Notes: generated by a model not told the origin, from the sequence alone. 13,284 nt of DNA from JBFMAP01 sp964632135 (GCA_964632135.1 CAZWEI010000036.1:1-13284), one strand, 5' to 3'; positions 5,946 through 13,284 are shown, numbered from the stretch's first letter. Numbers and translations are program-made.

Positions 5946-7415
5946 TTATCCTAAGAATTTCCTAATCCACGCTGCCTTCTCAATGTCCTCGCGGAGCTCG
6001 CCCACGTCCCCCCTGCTCGCGCTACTCATCACCCTGCTCGTTATCTCGGCGTGGCGCGCGTCTGTCTCGTGCTCGACGATGTTTTTCGCCTTCTTCAGTT
6101 TTTTTCCGAGCGCGGCCGGGAGGTATTTGAAATTCTCCTCGTTAGCGTATGCGAGCGCGTCCCTCAAATCCTCCTCAAAGCCGACGTAAATGTTTTTCAA
6201 CTCCTCCATTTCTTTTTCGGTGAGCGCGCTCAGCCCCAGCATTTCAGGAGGAATCCCGATCGAGTAAAGCGAGGCGCAGAAACTGATGACGCGCGGAAGT
6301 TTGATTCCCTTCAGGCTGCGCGAGTAGCCGAACAGCCCGATGTGGAGTTTCCTGCTTCTCCTTGATGGAACGTGTTTCGCCAGACTGTTTATGAGCGGGA
6401 AGAGAAGAGTGATTTGCGATTGATATTCCCTCATCACTTTCTTTATGAGCCTCATCGCGACTGCTTCGTCAATGAAAAGCGGCTTATTTCTTTTCGTTCC
6501 GTTCAATTTCTCAATCGCGTCGCATACATTTTTTTCAGGGTAGTCGTATTTGAACGCGGACTGGAGCGTGAAAGTTTGAACGCTCGGGTACTCTGTTGTG
6601 CAGTTGCTTATGTTCGTGGGCTTCATGTTCCCCCTGAAGGGCGCGCTCCCTACTCCGATGATTGGAAGAATCTCGACAGATGTTTTTTCCTCGAGGGCGT
6701 GCAGCCTCTGGAGCGCGATTTTATTGAGAAGGACGGCGCTCACAGAGCCGTAGTTCAGCGCAGGGTCTGAGCGCGCGAGAAATACTCTCTGGTATTCGAG
6801 TTTCTTGCCCCGAATATATTCGCCTGTTATGCGGCCGCAGTTTACTAGGCTGTCGAAATTCTCGACGAGCGGAATCACGTTTATTTCCTCGGGCTTGAAA
6901 TCGCCAATCCACTCCGAAATGCTGATGTCGTTTTTCATCAGGCGCGCGCCTGCCTTTCCAACAACTATTTTTTTGTAGTACTGCCAAATCCTCTCGAGTT
7001 CCGCGGATGAGGACGTCATCGGCAGAATTACCTCGAAAATGGGCGCGACGTCCGAGTATAAGGCGCGCGCAATATCATAGTTCCGCGGAATTGACTCGAG
7101 CGTCTCGAGAAGGATTTTTCCCTCATTCTTCTCGATTGCGGGATTCGGGACGCGCAGGGTCATGAAAATGTCCTTTCCAATAACATTTTCCTTGAAGAAG
7201 TGCTCGTAGCGCGAGAGGAGTTTCTCAATGACGAAATTGTCGACTTCCTTTCCCTCGCAGTCCCACATCTGCTCCCTGCATTCCAGGTGCGAGAACACGT
7301 AGTAGGCTTCCTTAACTTCCGTCTCGCCCTGAATCAGCGCGTGGTCTGAGAAGAACGGATTCGCAACGTTGTCAGGGTGCTGCGTGCTCATGCACCGCGA
7401 TACCTTGAGTTTCAT
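5946..7415 (-). CDS. ppcA: phosphoenolpyruvate carboxylase, archaeal type
   Basis: Carboxylates phosphoenolpyruvate with bicarbonate to oxaloacetate (EC 4.1.1.31), an anaplerotic step feeding aspartate and other amino acids. At 489 aa it matches the short archaeal-type family, roughly half the size of bacterial/plant PEPC. Recognisable blocks are the N-terminal SRCMSTQHPDN, LRVPNP, MTSSSAELER, FLARSDPALNYG, GVGSAPFRGN, FTLQSAFKYDYP and HIGLFGYSRSLKG with the following LPRVISFCASLYSIGIPPEMLG. No truncation is seen. The ATG at 7415 is preferred over an in-frame GTG at 7424, because family members begin just before the CMSTQHPDN block and a GTGA element lies 5 bases before this ATG. GC-rich words such as GCGCGC are frequent. 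Confidence 0.95.
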   Translation of the reverse strand: MKLKVSRCMSTQHPDNVANPFFSDHALIQGETEVKEAYYVFSHLECREQMWDCEGKEVDNFVIEKLLSRYEHFFKENVIGKDIFMTLRVPNPAIEKNEGKILLETLESIPRNYDIARALYSDVAPIFEVILPMTSSSAELERIWQYYKKIVVGKAGARLMKNDISISEWIGDFKPEEINVIPLVENFDSLVNCGRITGEYIRGKKLEYQRVFLARSDPALNYGSVSAVLLNKIALQRLHALEEKTSVEILPIIGVGSAPFRGNMKPTNISNCTTEYPSVQTFTLQSAFKYDYPEKNVCDAIEKLNGTKRNKPLFIDEAVAMRLIKKVMREYQSQITLLFPLINSLAKHVPSRRSRKLHIGLFGYSRSLKGIKLPRVISFCASLYSIGIPPEMLGLSALTEKEMEELKNIYVGFEEDLRDALAYANEENFKYLPAALGKKLKKAKNIVEHETDARHAEITSRVMSSASRGDVGELREDIEKAAWIRKFLG

Positions 7416-7432
7416 CGTTTTCACTTCACACG

Positions 7433-7445
7433 TAATAATTTAAAA
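7433..7445 (-). promoter_or_regulatory. TATA-like box for the PEP carboxylase gene
   Basis: On the minus strand this reads TTTTAAATTATTA, centred about 25 bp before the ATG at 7415 and after the tRNA-Pro 3' end. It suggests the gene has its own promoter and is not only read through from the tRNA. Confidence 0.4.
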
Positions 7446-7457
7446 CAAATGGGCAAG

Positions 7458-7531
7458 TGGGGGAACTGAGATTTGAACTCAGGTCGCTGGGTCCCAAACC
7501 CAGAAGCATAACCAAGCTAGCCCATTCCCCC
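7458..7531 (-). tRNA. tRNA-Pro (UGG)
   Basis: Complete 74-nt cloverleaf on the minus strand without intron and without encoded CCA. The acceptor stem is GGGGGAA/TTCCCCC with discriminator A, the anticodon stem CTGGG/CCCAG around the loop TTTGGGA (anticodon TGG), and the T stem CTGAG/CTCAG around TTCAAAT. The D arm contains AGCTTGGTTA. It sits 42 bp upstream of the PEP carboxylase start, same strand. Confidence 0.96.
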
Positions 7532-7555
7532 GCGCGCTATAGTTAGAGAAGGAGA

Positions 7556-7567
7556 GTAAAATAAAAC
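7556..7567 (-). promoter_or_regulatory. TATA box for tRNA-Pro
   Basis: The minus strand reads GTTTTATTTTAC, centred ~30 bp upstream of the tRNA 5' end at 7531, the usual archaeal TATA spacing. It abuts the stop codon of the upstream Lrp-family gene. Confidence 0.6.
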
Positions 7568-8562
7568 TATCCTTCAAGACCGTGATTCGGTTCGGGCTGA
7601 TGGGGTATATACGTTATTTTGTGCTCCTTATACCAAAGCAAGTGCTGGTAATCCTCAATTTCCTCCCCGAATCTCTCTTTAATGCTGTCCAGTATTTCCC
7701 TGAAATGCTCGTACGACTCGACCTCAAGCTCGACCTCCAGATCCGCGCCGCCGATTGTCTCGTACGCGTACACGATATTCGGATGCCTGGCGAAAAAATC
7801 AAGCATTTTTTTCTTTACGGCGTAGTTCTTCAGCTTAAACTCTATCTTGTACCAATAATATCCAAGCTTTCCCAAATCAATCATCGGCCTGTATCTCCGG
7901 ATTATGTTTTTCTGTTTGAGGAGTTTCAGCCTGCTGAGCGCGGTCGGGGGCGTTATGTTCAGTTTTTTCGCGATTTCCAAGCTTGAGATGCGCGCGTTTT
8001 TCCCAACAAGTTCAAGTATTTTCCAGTCAAGTGAGTCCACCTCTGTTTTTCTTTCCCTGCATAGTACGATTGGCTCTGTGTCGTCGACATCCTTATCCGC
8101 AAGATACGCCCTTGAGTAAAGATAAAACGTAGAATAAATTGATTCCTGTACTATGTCTATATTCTCGTGGAATTTTTCCTGCAGTTCCTCTTTCTTTTTT
8201 CCAAATTCAACGGTGCTAGGCAGCCAGCAGGCAACGCCCAAATCCCTAAACCCATCTATACTGTCCACCCACCAATACTGCGGGTCGTTAACAAGATAAT
8301 CAATAATCTCCTTCTCCATCCTCGGAGTTGTGAGGTGAAATTTGATGAAGAACCTGCAACTCAGATACCCAAGTGCTGATGGGTCCATTACGGTATAAAA
8401 GCCCTTTATGATACCCTTCTCTTGCATCCTAGTCACGCGGTACTGCACTGCGTCATCCGATATCCTAAGCTTCTTTGCGATTATGGAATAGGGCTGGCGG
8501 GCGTCGATATCTAGATGATAGAGTATTTTCATGTCTGTCTTATCCACAAGACTATTTGCCAT
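7567..8562 (-). CDS. tandem Lrp/AsnC-family transcriptional regulator
   Basis: A 331-aa DNA-binding regulator, twice the normal Lrp/AsnC length because the whole unit is duplicated. The first winged HTH is residues ~8-56 (TDMKILYHLDIDARQPYSII, then DDAVQYRVTRMQEKGII), followed by a first RAM-like ligand-binding half (~66-150). The second HTH is ~176-224 (SLDWKILELV, PPTALSRLKLLKQKNII), followed by a second RAM-like domain (~235-318) containing GGADLEVELEVES. Such proteins usually sense amino acids or related small molecules, but the ligand is unknown. The ATG at 8562 has a TATA-like box centred 27 bp upstream and no leader, so the mRNA is probably leaderless. It is divergent from the radical SAM operon, which it may control; it could equally autoregulate or act globally. 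Confidence 0.9.
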   Translation of the reverse strand: MANSLVDKTDMKILYHLDIDARQPYSIIAKKLRISDDAVQYRVTRMQEKGIIKGFYTVMDPSALGYLSCRFFIKFHLTTPRMEKEIIDYLVNDPQYWWVDSIDGFRDLGVACWLPSTVEFGKKKEELQEKFHENIDIVQESIYSTFYLYSRAYLADKDVDDTEPIVLCRERKTEVDSLDWKILELVGKNARISSLEIAKKLNITPPTALSRLKLLKQKNIIRRYRPMIDLGKLGYYWYKIEFKLKNYAVKKKMLDFFARHPNIVYAYETIGGADLEVELEVESYEHFREILDSIKERFGEEIEDYQHLLWYKEHKITYIPHQPEPNHGLEG

Positions 8563-8584
8563 AGTATATAATTATACGGCCAAT

Positions 8585-8594
8585 ATTTTTAAAT
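8585..8594 (-). promoter_or_regulatory. TATA box for the Lrp-family gene
   Basis: The minus strand reads TTTAAAAATA, centred ~27 bp before the ATG at 8562, as expected for a leaderless archaeal transcript. Confidence 0.6.
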
Positions 8595-8595
8595 G

Positions 8596-8640
8596 TTTGG
8601 CATTTTTCGCTGCAAGGTTTAATATCTGTCGAAATGCAAA
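8596..8640. promoter_or_regulatory. imperfect dyad in the divergent promoter region
   Basis: TTTGGCATTTTTCG (8596-8609) faces CGAAATGCAAA (8630-8640), an inverted repeat with small indels. It lies between the two divergent transcription units and could be an operator for the neighbouring Lrp-family protein. This is inference only. Confidence 0.3.
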
Positions 8641-8654
8641 AGTAATCACAGAAT

Positions 8655-8663
8655 GATATATCC
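8655..8663 (+). promoter_or_regulatory. possible TATA box for the radical SAM operon
   Basis: GATATATCC lies ~55 bp before the start codon, predicting transcription from ~8680-8685. A second AT-rich candidate, TTTAATATC (8618-8626), exists. Confidence 0.35.
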
Positions 8664-8675
8664 AACTCATACGCC

Positions 8676-8687
8676 AGCAGCGCTGCT
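8676..8687. promoter_or_regulatory. 12-bp perfect palindrome near the radical SAM transcription start
   Basis: AGCAGCGCTGCT is a perfect palindrome, flanked by GCC and A-GGC, which extend it as an imperfect dyad. It lies ~25 bp downstream of the TATA candidate and so covers the expected start site, suitable for an operator or a 5'-leader hairpin. No function is proven. Confidence 0.35.
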
Positions 8688-8711
8688 AGGCGTTTATGCG
8701 TGGAAGGTGTT

Positions 8712-9899
8712 ATGATGCAAAAGATTGTCCCGCAGATTCCAAAAAACGACGCAATGTTCAGAAATCCGTTTATGGCTAATGAGTTTCCTAACTGGGGCTT
8801 TTTCAGCGAGGAAAAACTCCGGAAAAGCAAAGGGAAACTCCTCATGATGGATATCGATTTTGGGAAAGAATGCTCTTTACATTGCCCTACCTGTTTCAGA
8901 TGGGAAAATACCCTTGACGATGGTCCTATGCGGGATCTCACACCTGAGGAGTTGACCAAATATATAATTAGTGCAAAAAAGTTTGGCTTGGAAACTGTTA
9001 AGATATGCGGCGCTGGCGAGCCATTTGAAAACAAGGGATTTTTTGAATTTCTACGCAAAATGAGTGAAAATGACATAGGCATCGGGATATTCACGAAAGG
9101 GCATGTTATAGGTAGTGATGAAGAGACAAGAAAATATTTTGAGTATCTCGGATTCAAGAACTCGCTGGATTTTTGCAAAGCGCTGTATGAGTTAAAAACT
9201 AGCGTTATGCTCTCATTTCAGTCCTTTTATCCAGAGAGACAGGATAAGCTTGTCGGTGGCAGGAAAGGATATACGGAGATTCGCAACCGGGCGCTCTCGA
9301 ATCTTGTTGAGGCAGGCTTTAACAGCGCATCGCCAACACGCCTTGCAATCTGCTCAAACCCAATCGTAAAAGAAAACTCAGAGGAAATTTACGACATTTA
9401 CGTGTTTGCGAGAGAGCGCAACATCTATCCTGTGACCGCCGCGTTGATGACAAGCGGAATGCAGTTTACGGACAAATTTCTCAAACTGGTCGATATTTCA
9501 GTAGAAGAAAAAATCAAACTGTGGTTCGATATTTACGCATACAACATAGAACACGGTTTACAAACACTTTCACAGATCGAAAAAGAAGGCATATCCGCAC
9601 TTCCAGGAATACACCCCTGCAACCAGATAGCTTACGACGAACAAGCACCGCGCGGAATCTACCTTGCTTCAAACGGCAATGTGACCGCATGTCCTGGCTA
9701 CAGCACTCCCCTTGGCAACATCAGGCTGGAACCGCTTGAACTTATCTTGAAAAAAGTAGCCAAATTTTTGGAAGACGTGACGCAAGGTCGTTATGCCAAC
9801 ACGTTCAACTGCCACTGCCCGCCGAAATACAAGACGCTGCCGGAGTACATGTTTGAAGAAGTCATAAAGCGCCTGAGGGAAAAATCTGGTGCTTCCTAG
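8712..9899 (+). CDS. radical SAM protein with C-terminal cysteine region
   Basis: A 396-aa radical SAM enzyme that should use a [4Fe-4S] cluster to cleave S-adenosylmethionine; substrate unknown. The cluster motif is canonical, CSLHCPTC (CX3CX2C, residues 54-61), and GAGEP (100-104) is the SAM-binding GGEP-type motif. The C-terminus carries HPCNQ (Cys303), NGNVTACPGY (Cys327) and CHCPPKY (Cys367, Cys369), reminiscent of SPASM/twitch domains that hold an extra Fe-S cluster, as in peptide-modifying radical SAM enzymes. GGAAGGTG (8702-8709) is the ribosome binding site and favours ATG 8712 or 8715; a GTG at 8700 is possible but lies on that site. It is followed after 14 bp by a second radical SAM gene. 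No precursor-peptide ORF was recognised nearby. Codons are AT-richer than those of genes in regions 2 and 4. Confidence 0.88.
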   Translation: MMQKIVPQIPKNDAMFRNPFMANEFPNWGFFSEEKLRKSKGKLLMMDIDFGKECSLHCPTCFRWENTLDDGPMRDLTPEELTKYIISAKKFGLETVKICGAGEPFENKGFFEFLRKMSENDIGIGIFTKGHVIGSDEETRKYFEYLGFKNSLDFCKALYELKTSVMLSFQSFYPERQDKLVGGRKGYTEIRNRALSNLVEAGFNSASPTRLAICSNPIVKENSEEIYDIYVFARERNIYPVTAALMTSGMQFTDKFLKLVDISVEEKIKLWFDIYAYNIEHGLQTLSQIEKEGISALPGIHPCNQIAYDEQAPRGIYLASNGNVTACPGYSTPLGNIRLEPLELILKKVAKFLEDVTQGRYANTFNCHCPPKYKTLPEYMFEEVIKRLREKSGAS

Positions 9900-9913
9900 T
9901 TTGAGATGATAAA

Positions 9914-11338
9914 ATGAAAAAAAATGCCCTCCTGATTCATGTGCCCTGTGGTTCCACAGCAGAAAAAGAGAGCCCTGCGTATAAGAAACTAAAAGGGGAA
10001 TTTCTGGAAGCGTATTTTCTTTACAGGTTGCAAACCGTTTTCAAAAACCTAACGCCCGAATCATTAAAAAGCGCAGAGAACGGGCATCTCCTAAATCTTG
10101 CGCTGCTGTCTTTTGCGCCGATAATTCAGGAGGAAGGAGTGAAAGTAACCTACGTCGCCGGCAGTGAAGAAAAAATAACTCAAGAACTTAGTTCTTTTCA
10201 AGAAAAACCTTTTTTCGTCGCTTTCTCCTCTCCCCATGCGTCGTCCTTGCCGATTACAGAAAAACTTGCCGCAACCGTAAAAAAGCGCTGGTCGGATGTT
10301 CTCACAATTGTCGGTGGTCAGTACATAAACCTTGTCGAGTCTATGAAAAATATTGACCTGATCGTGCATGGAGGTGGCTTCATCCCACTTTTCGCAGTTG
10401 CAAAAGGATGGAAACCGTCCTCCCAGATAATAACAAACAGGCTGATTCCCGAATCGCTTTCCTCAGAGTTTAAAGAGCGTTACGAAGAGTTTCTTTATCC
10501 CGATGTCTCTTTTGTGCCGCATACCTGGATGCCGATTGGAAGAATATATTTTCAGCGAGGTTGTCTATATGGCCCCTACAAAACTCCCTGTAAGGCGTGT
10601 CTTGTAACCTCGGGTAAGCGTCTTAAGACGGCAAACGACCCAGGCAGAGTTCTGAAAACACTTGAGGAGATGAGAGAACGCTTCGGGACTAATTACTTCT
10701 TCATAGCAGATGATGATTTCCTCGTGAATCCTACCGCCGCGCGCGAATTGCTTTTGAAAATAGCGAGTTGGAAGAGCAAACCATCAAACAGTTCCTTCAC
10801 TTTTTCCTTCCAATGCAGGGTTTCGTCCTTTCTGGAGTTTATTGAAAAATTCCGAGATGCAGCGAGACTTTTTAAGGATGCAGGAATTGTTGAAGTCCAG
10901 TTTGGAGTCGAAAGTTTTCATCAACGTCTTGTAGATAAATTTTGGGGAAGGAAATTTAGCGTGGATGCGCTTCCTAAAGCCTTAGAAAAGGCGAAAAATG
11001 CCGGACTTTACACCCTCTGCAACATTCAATTCGGTCTACCTGGAGAAACCAAGGAGGAGATGGAAAGTACAAAAACCGAAATCCGCTCGTTTATGGAAAA
11101 AGAACTAATTGATTTTGTTGATCCTTACTTTCTCACCAAATTCAGCAAGGGAGGACACGGCGTAGAGTGCGAGTTTTCCGAATATCCCTCGATGTGGTCG
11201 AACAAAATGAATAAGGAGTCAATAAAAACGTGTAGGGATGAAACTATGAAGGAGATGACAAAAATATTCCTTAAAAGATTACAAATAGAAACAAAGGAAA
11301 GAAAAAGAATCTTTGTCCCAACCAAAGCATTAACCTAA
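9914..11338 (+). CDS. radical SAM protein with degenerate B12-binding-like N-terminus and CX8CX2C motif
   Basis: A 474-aa protein of unknown substrate. Residues ~1-165 resemble the Rossmann-like N-terminal part of B12-binding radical SAM proteins (TIVGGQYINL at ~131, DLIVHGGGF at ~148), but the cobalamin-ligating DXHXXG motif is not seen. The radical SAM core follows: GRIYFQRGC, with cysteines at 217, 226 and 229 (CX8CX2C instead of CX3CX2C), then FIADDDFLVN (263-272), VQFGVES (328-334) and IQFGLPGET (371-379), all typical of the Elp3/MiaB/HemN-type fold. GAGATGAT just before the ATG is a plausible ribosome binding site. It is co-directional with the preceding radical SAM gene (14-bp gap), so the two probably act in one pathway. 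Its stop lies 2 bp from the convergent gene. The odd Cys spacing is unlikely to be a frameshift because the reading frame is intact on both sides. Confidence 0.87.
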   Translation: MKKNALLIHVPCGSTAEKESPAYKKLKGEFLEAYFLYRLQTVFKNLTPESLKSAENGHLLNLALLSFAPIIQEEGVKVTYVAGSEEKITQELSSFQEKPFFVAFSSPHASSLPITEKLAATVKKRWSDVLTIVGGQYINLVESMKNIDLIVHGGGFIPLFAVAKGWKPSSQIITNRLIPESLSSEFKERYEEFLYPDVSFVPHTWMPIGRIYFQRGCLYGPYKTPCKACLVTSGKRLKTANDPGRVLKTLEEMRERFGTNYFFIADDDFLVNPTAARELLLKIASWKSKPSNSSFTFSFQCRVSSFLEFIEKFRDAARLFKDAGIVEVQFGVESFHQRLVDKFWGRKFSVDALPKALEKAKNAGLYTLCNIQFGLPGETKEEMESTKTEIRSFMEKELIDFVDPYFLTKFSKGGHGVECEFSEYPSMWSNKMNKESIKTCRDETMKEMTKIFLKRLQIETKERKRIFVPTKALT

Positions 11339-11340
11339 TT

Positions 11341-11847
11341 CTATTTCTTTTTCGCAGGGCCGAACCTTCCCCTTGGCTTCGGGAACTTCAGTTTCGGGTA
11401 TGCCTTCGCGAGGGATTCAGCGCCCACGCCGACATCATATCCCAGATTAACGAGTATTCTCTGAATCAAGTATGCTTCTGCGACAGGCATAAGGAGTTCC
11501 GGGCCTTTCGAAGGGGCGCCTGCGTTCGCGCCTGCTCCTTCCTCCTGCGGCATTTTCACGCTTGAGAGCGAGCTTGCGAGGACTTCCTTTGCTTCTGCCG
11601 GCTTTATGCTTCCGAAAACCTCAGCGAGCGAGCCGAACCCCTTTCTTTTTCCTGTTGTTACGCGCGCAGCATACTCATCTATCTTCGCGAGGTCGATTCG
11701 CGTGAACTCGAACGCCTTCCTGCTCAGCGTGTCGCACACGCCCGCGAGCATGTGCACAACCTCAGGCTCGCTCGTCTTCTCGTCGATGCTCATCTTCTTT
11801 ATCGAAATCCATTCCTTGTACTTCGCCGCGAAAGTTATCTCGTCCAT
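11341..11847 (-). CDS. uncharacterised archaeal protein (possibly DUF2666)
   Basis: A 168-aa soluble protein without signal peptide or membrane segment. The N-terminus (ITFAAKYKEWISIKKMSID) and the C-terminal half with AEAYLIQRILVNLGYDV remind me of the archaeal DUF2666 family, but this is recall at low certainty and no function is known. A low-complexity Ala/Gly linker at ~101-113 (EEGAGANAGAPSKG) separates two parts; the C-terminus is basic (KPRGRFGPAKKK). The start is well supported: GGAGG (11854-11858) lies 6 bases before the ATG, complementary to the 16S tail. It is 44 bp downstream of the FAD-dehydrogenase gene on the same strand, so possibly co-transcribed, and its stop nearly touches that of the convergent radical SAM gene. 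Confidence 0.75.
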   Translation of the reverse strand: MDEITFAAKYKEWISIKKMSIDEKTSEPEVVHMLAGVCDTLSRKAFEFTRIDLAKIDEYAARVTTGKRKGFGSLAEVFGSIKPAEAKEVLASSLSSVKMPQEEGAGANAGAPSKGPELLMPVAEAYLIQRILVNLGYDVGVGAESLAKAYPKLKFPKPRGRFGPAKKK

Positions 11848-11891
11848 ACCAATCCTCCATTGTTTGTTATTGTTTCGTTTGTACTTCGCTC

Positions 11892-13259
11892 TTATTTCGC
11901 GCGTCTCGCGATCTCGCGCGCGGCGAGAATCCCCGTGAACGCGGATCCCACGATTCCGCGCGAGACGCCTGCGCCATCACCTATTGCGAAAAGGTTTTTT
12001 ATGTCTGTCTCCATCTGCCTGCTCACTTTCACGCGGAGCGCGTGGAACTTTATCTCCGGAGAATAAATTAGCGTGGAATCCTCTGCGACTCCGGGAACTA
12101 CTTTGTTGAGCGCGTCCAAACCCTCAACAATGTCCGTGACCATGCGCGCAGGAAGCGTCATGCTTATGTCTCCGGGAGTTACATCCTTGAAAGTCGGCTC
12201 GACGTAACTTTTCTTTATGCGCTCCCAGGTAGAGCGCCTGCCTGCCCTCAGGTCGACCATTCTCTGAAGGATTGGTTTTCCCCCGCCAATTGTCGTTGCC
12301 ATGCGCGCGATTGACTCCCCGTAACTCGTTGTGTTTTCAACCGGTTCCGTGAGCGCGACTCGCACGAGGAAGGCGAAATTCGTGTTCTGTGATTTTTTCT
12401 TCCTCATCGAGTGCCCGTTCACGCACACGAACTTCCCGTAATTCTCCGACATCACGTAGCCGTAGGGATTCGTGCAGAACGTGCGCGCGAAATCATCGTA
12501 TGTTTTAGTTTGAATGTGGAACTTCGGGTCCCAGCATATAGACGTGACCCATTCCATAATTTCCGCAGGAACCTCGACGCGCACGCCGATGTCAATGGGC
12601 TGGTGTTTTGCAGAAATATGGTGCCTCTCGCACAATCTCTGGAGCCAGCGCGCGCCTCCCCTCCCGGGTGCGAGCACCACGTAATCCGCGTGCTCCTTCT
12701 TCCTCCCAACGATAACGCCCTCAATTCGTTTTCGTTTTCCTATTATCACATCTTCAACATTTTTCTCAACTATAAATTTCACGCCTTTTTTTTCCATCTC
12801 CTCCTTGAGCGACTTGATGACTTTCGGAAGCTGGTCAGAGCCGATGTGCCTCTGCCTTATCGGTATGAACTCAACGCCTTCTGTCTTCGCCTTGCGCTCG
12901 AGCTCTTCTGCGCGCGCGTCAGGAATGCTCTCCCCGTCTTTCGCCCCATGCTCCACGAAAACGTCATCAATATATTGAATAGTCCGCTCGGCCTCCTCGC
13001 GCGGAACGAATTCAAGCATGTTTCCGCCTATCACCGGGCTCAGATTAAGTTTTCCATCCGAGAAAAGACCGCCCCCGCCAACGCCGTGGATGAGGTCGCA
13101 GTGCGCGCAGTTCACGCAGTACCCCATTCCGTCGCGCGGGCAGCCCCTGTGCTCGACGTGCTTGCCTTTTTCAATCACAGTAACCTTCAGCCCGTGGCGC
13201 GATAACTCGTACGCGCAGAACAAGCCTGCAGGCCCGGCGCCGACGACAACGATATGCAT
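11892..13259 (-). CDS. FAD-dependent dehydrogenase/oxidoreductase (COG2509-like)
   Basis: A 455-aa flavoprotein of uncharacterised substrate. The N-terminal dinucleotide-binding fold is HIVVVGAGPAGLFCAYELSRHG (GXGXXG, residues 7-12) with the ribose-binding acid at VTVIEKG (27-32). A cysteine-rich segment follows, C40, C48, C51 and C54, leading into GVGGGGLFSDGKLN (59-72), the hallmark of the COG2509-type dehydrogenases. VVLAPGRGG marks the middle of the FAD domain, and the C-terminal NLFAIGDGAGVSRGIVGSAFTG is the second FAD contact, shared with geranylgeranyl-reductase-like and thioredoxin-reductase-like flavoproteins. The ATG at 13259 is chosen because it lies directly before the fold; an in-frame GTG at 13268 is an alternative. 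The gene lies upstream of the small unknown gene. GC-rich codons match the PEP carboxylase. Confidence 0.88.
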   Translation of the reverse strand: MHIVVVGAGPAGLFCAYELSRHGLKVTVIEKGKHVEHRGCPRDGMGYCVNCAHCDLIHGVGGGGLFSDGKLNLSPVIGGNMLEFVPREEAERTIQYIDDVFVEHGAKDGESIPDARAEELERKAKTEGVEFIPIRQRHIGSDQLPKVIKSLKEEMEKKGVKFIVEKNVEDVIIGKRKRIEGVIVGRKKEHADYVVLAPGRGGARWLQRLCERHHISAKHQPIDIGVRVEVPAEIMEWVTSICWDPKFHIQTKTYDDFARTFCTNPYGYVMSENYGKFVCVNGHSMRKKKSQNTNFAFLVRVALTEPVENTTSYGESIARMATTIGGGKPILQRMVDLRAGRRSTWERIKKSYVEPTFKDVTPGDISMTLPARMVTDIVEGLDALNKVVPGVAEDSTLIYSPEIKFHALRVKVSRQMETDIKNLFAIGDGAGVSRGIVGSAFTGILAAREIARRAK

Positions 13260-13284
13260 AGCGTTCACTAATTTAGTATAAAGA

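Noticed and set aside
5983..6770. Plus-strand open frames opposite PEP carboxylase
   Set aside because: They are shadows of the clearly recognisable minus-strand gene, and their sequences lack motifs.
12411..13205. 264-aa plus-strand frame opposite the FAD dehydrogenase
   Set aside because: Antisense shadow of a gene with clear FAD-binding motifs; composition is typical of a GC-rich reverse frame.
1..13284. CRISPR array, insertion sequence or prophage
   Set aside because: No regularly spaced direct repeats, transposase or phage genes were seen; the only mobile elements are the homing introns.

Overview
The window is archaeal. It opens with the last ~45 bases of a 16S rRNA, followed by a spacer tRNA-Ala and a 23S rRNA of archaeal type. 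The tRNA and rRNA introns all fit the bulge-helix-bulge (BHB) rule used by archaeal splicing endonuclease. TATA-like boxes sit ~25-30 bp upstream of several starts. No CCA is encoded at either tRNA 3' end, and no 5S gene follows the 23S. The proteins are archaeal in flavour (archaeal-type PEP carboxylase, a tandem Lrp/AsnC regulator). An uncultured, possibly DPANN-like lineage would fit, but phylum placement is a guess.

Region 1 (1-4980) is the 3' part of an rRNA operon: 16S end, spacer, tRNA-Ala(UGC) with two introns, spacer hairpins, 23S and a T-rich terminator. The 23S locus carries three BHB introns, all in the peptidyl transferase region of domain V: a 671-nt intron encoding a LAGLIDADG protein, a 53-nt ORF-less mini-intron, and a 723-nt intron encoding a second LAGLIDADG protein. 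A 27-nt microexon lies between the first two. Removing the predicted introns restores the universal rRNA sequence closely and gives a ~2988-nt 23S. The ends of the pre-23S also form a BHB inside a processing stem. This intron-crowded catalytic core is the most striking thing in the window.

Region 2 (5032-7567) has a GNAT acetyltransferase and an Ap4A-hydrolase-like Nudix protein in tandem on +, converging on an archaeal-type PEP carboxylase on -, with tRNA-Pro(UGG) just upstream of it on -.

Region 3 (7567-11338) has a tandem-repeat Lrp/AsnC regulator on - facing, across a 149-bp divergent intergenic region, a two-gene radical SAM operon on +. The first enzyme has a canonical CX3CX2C cluster motif plus C-terminal cysteines; the second has an unusual CX8CX2C spacing. 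I do not recognise this pair, and it is the best candidate for an undescribed metabolic or modification pathway.

Region 4 (11341-13268) has two genes on -: a FAD-dependent dehydrogenase with a Cys-rich segment (COG2509-like) and, downstream, a small archaeal protein of unknown function with a textbook Shine-Dalgarno. Many genes in regions 2 and 4 are rich in GCGCGC-type words, whereas the Lrp and radical SAM genes and the second homing endonuclease use AT-richer codons.
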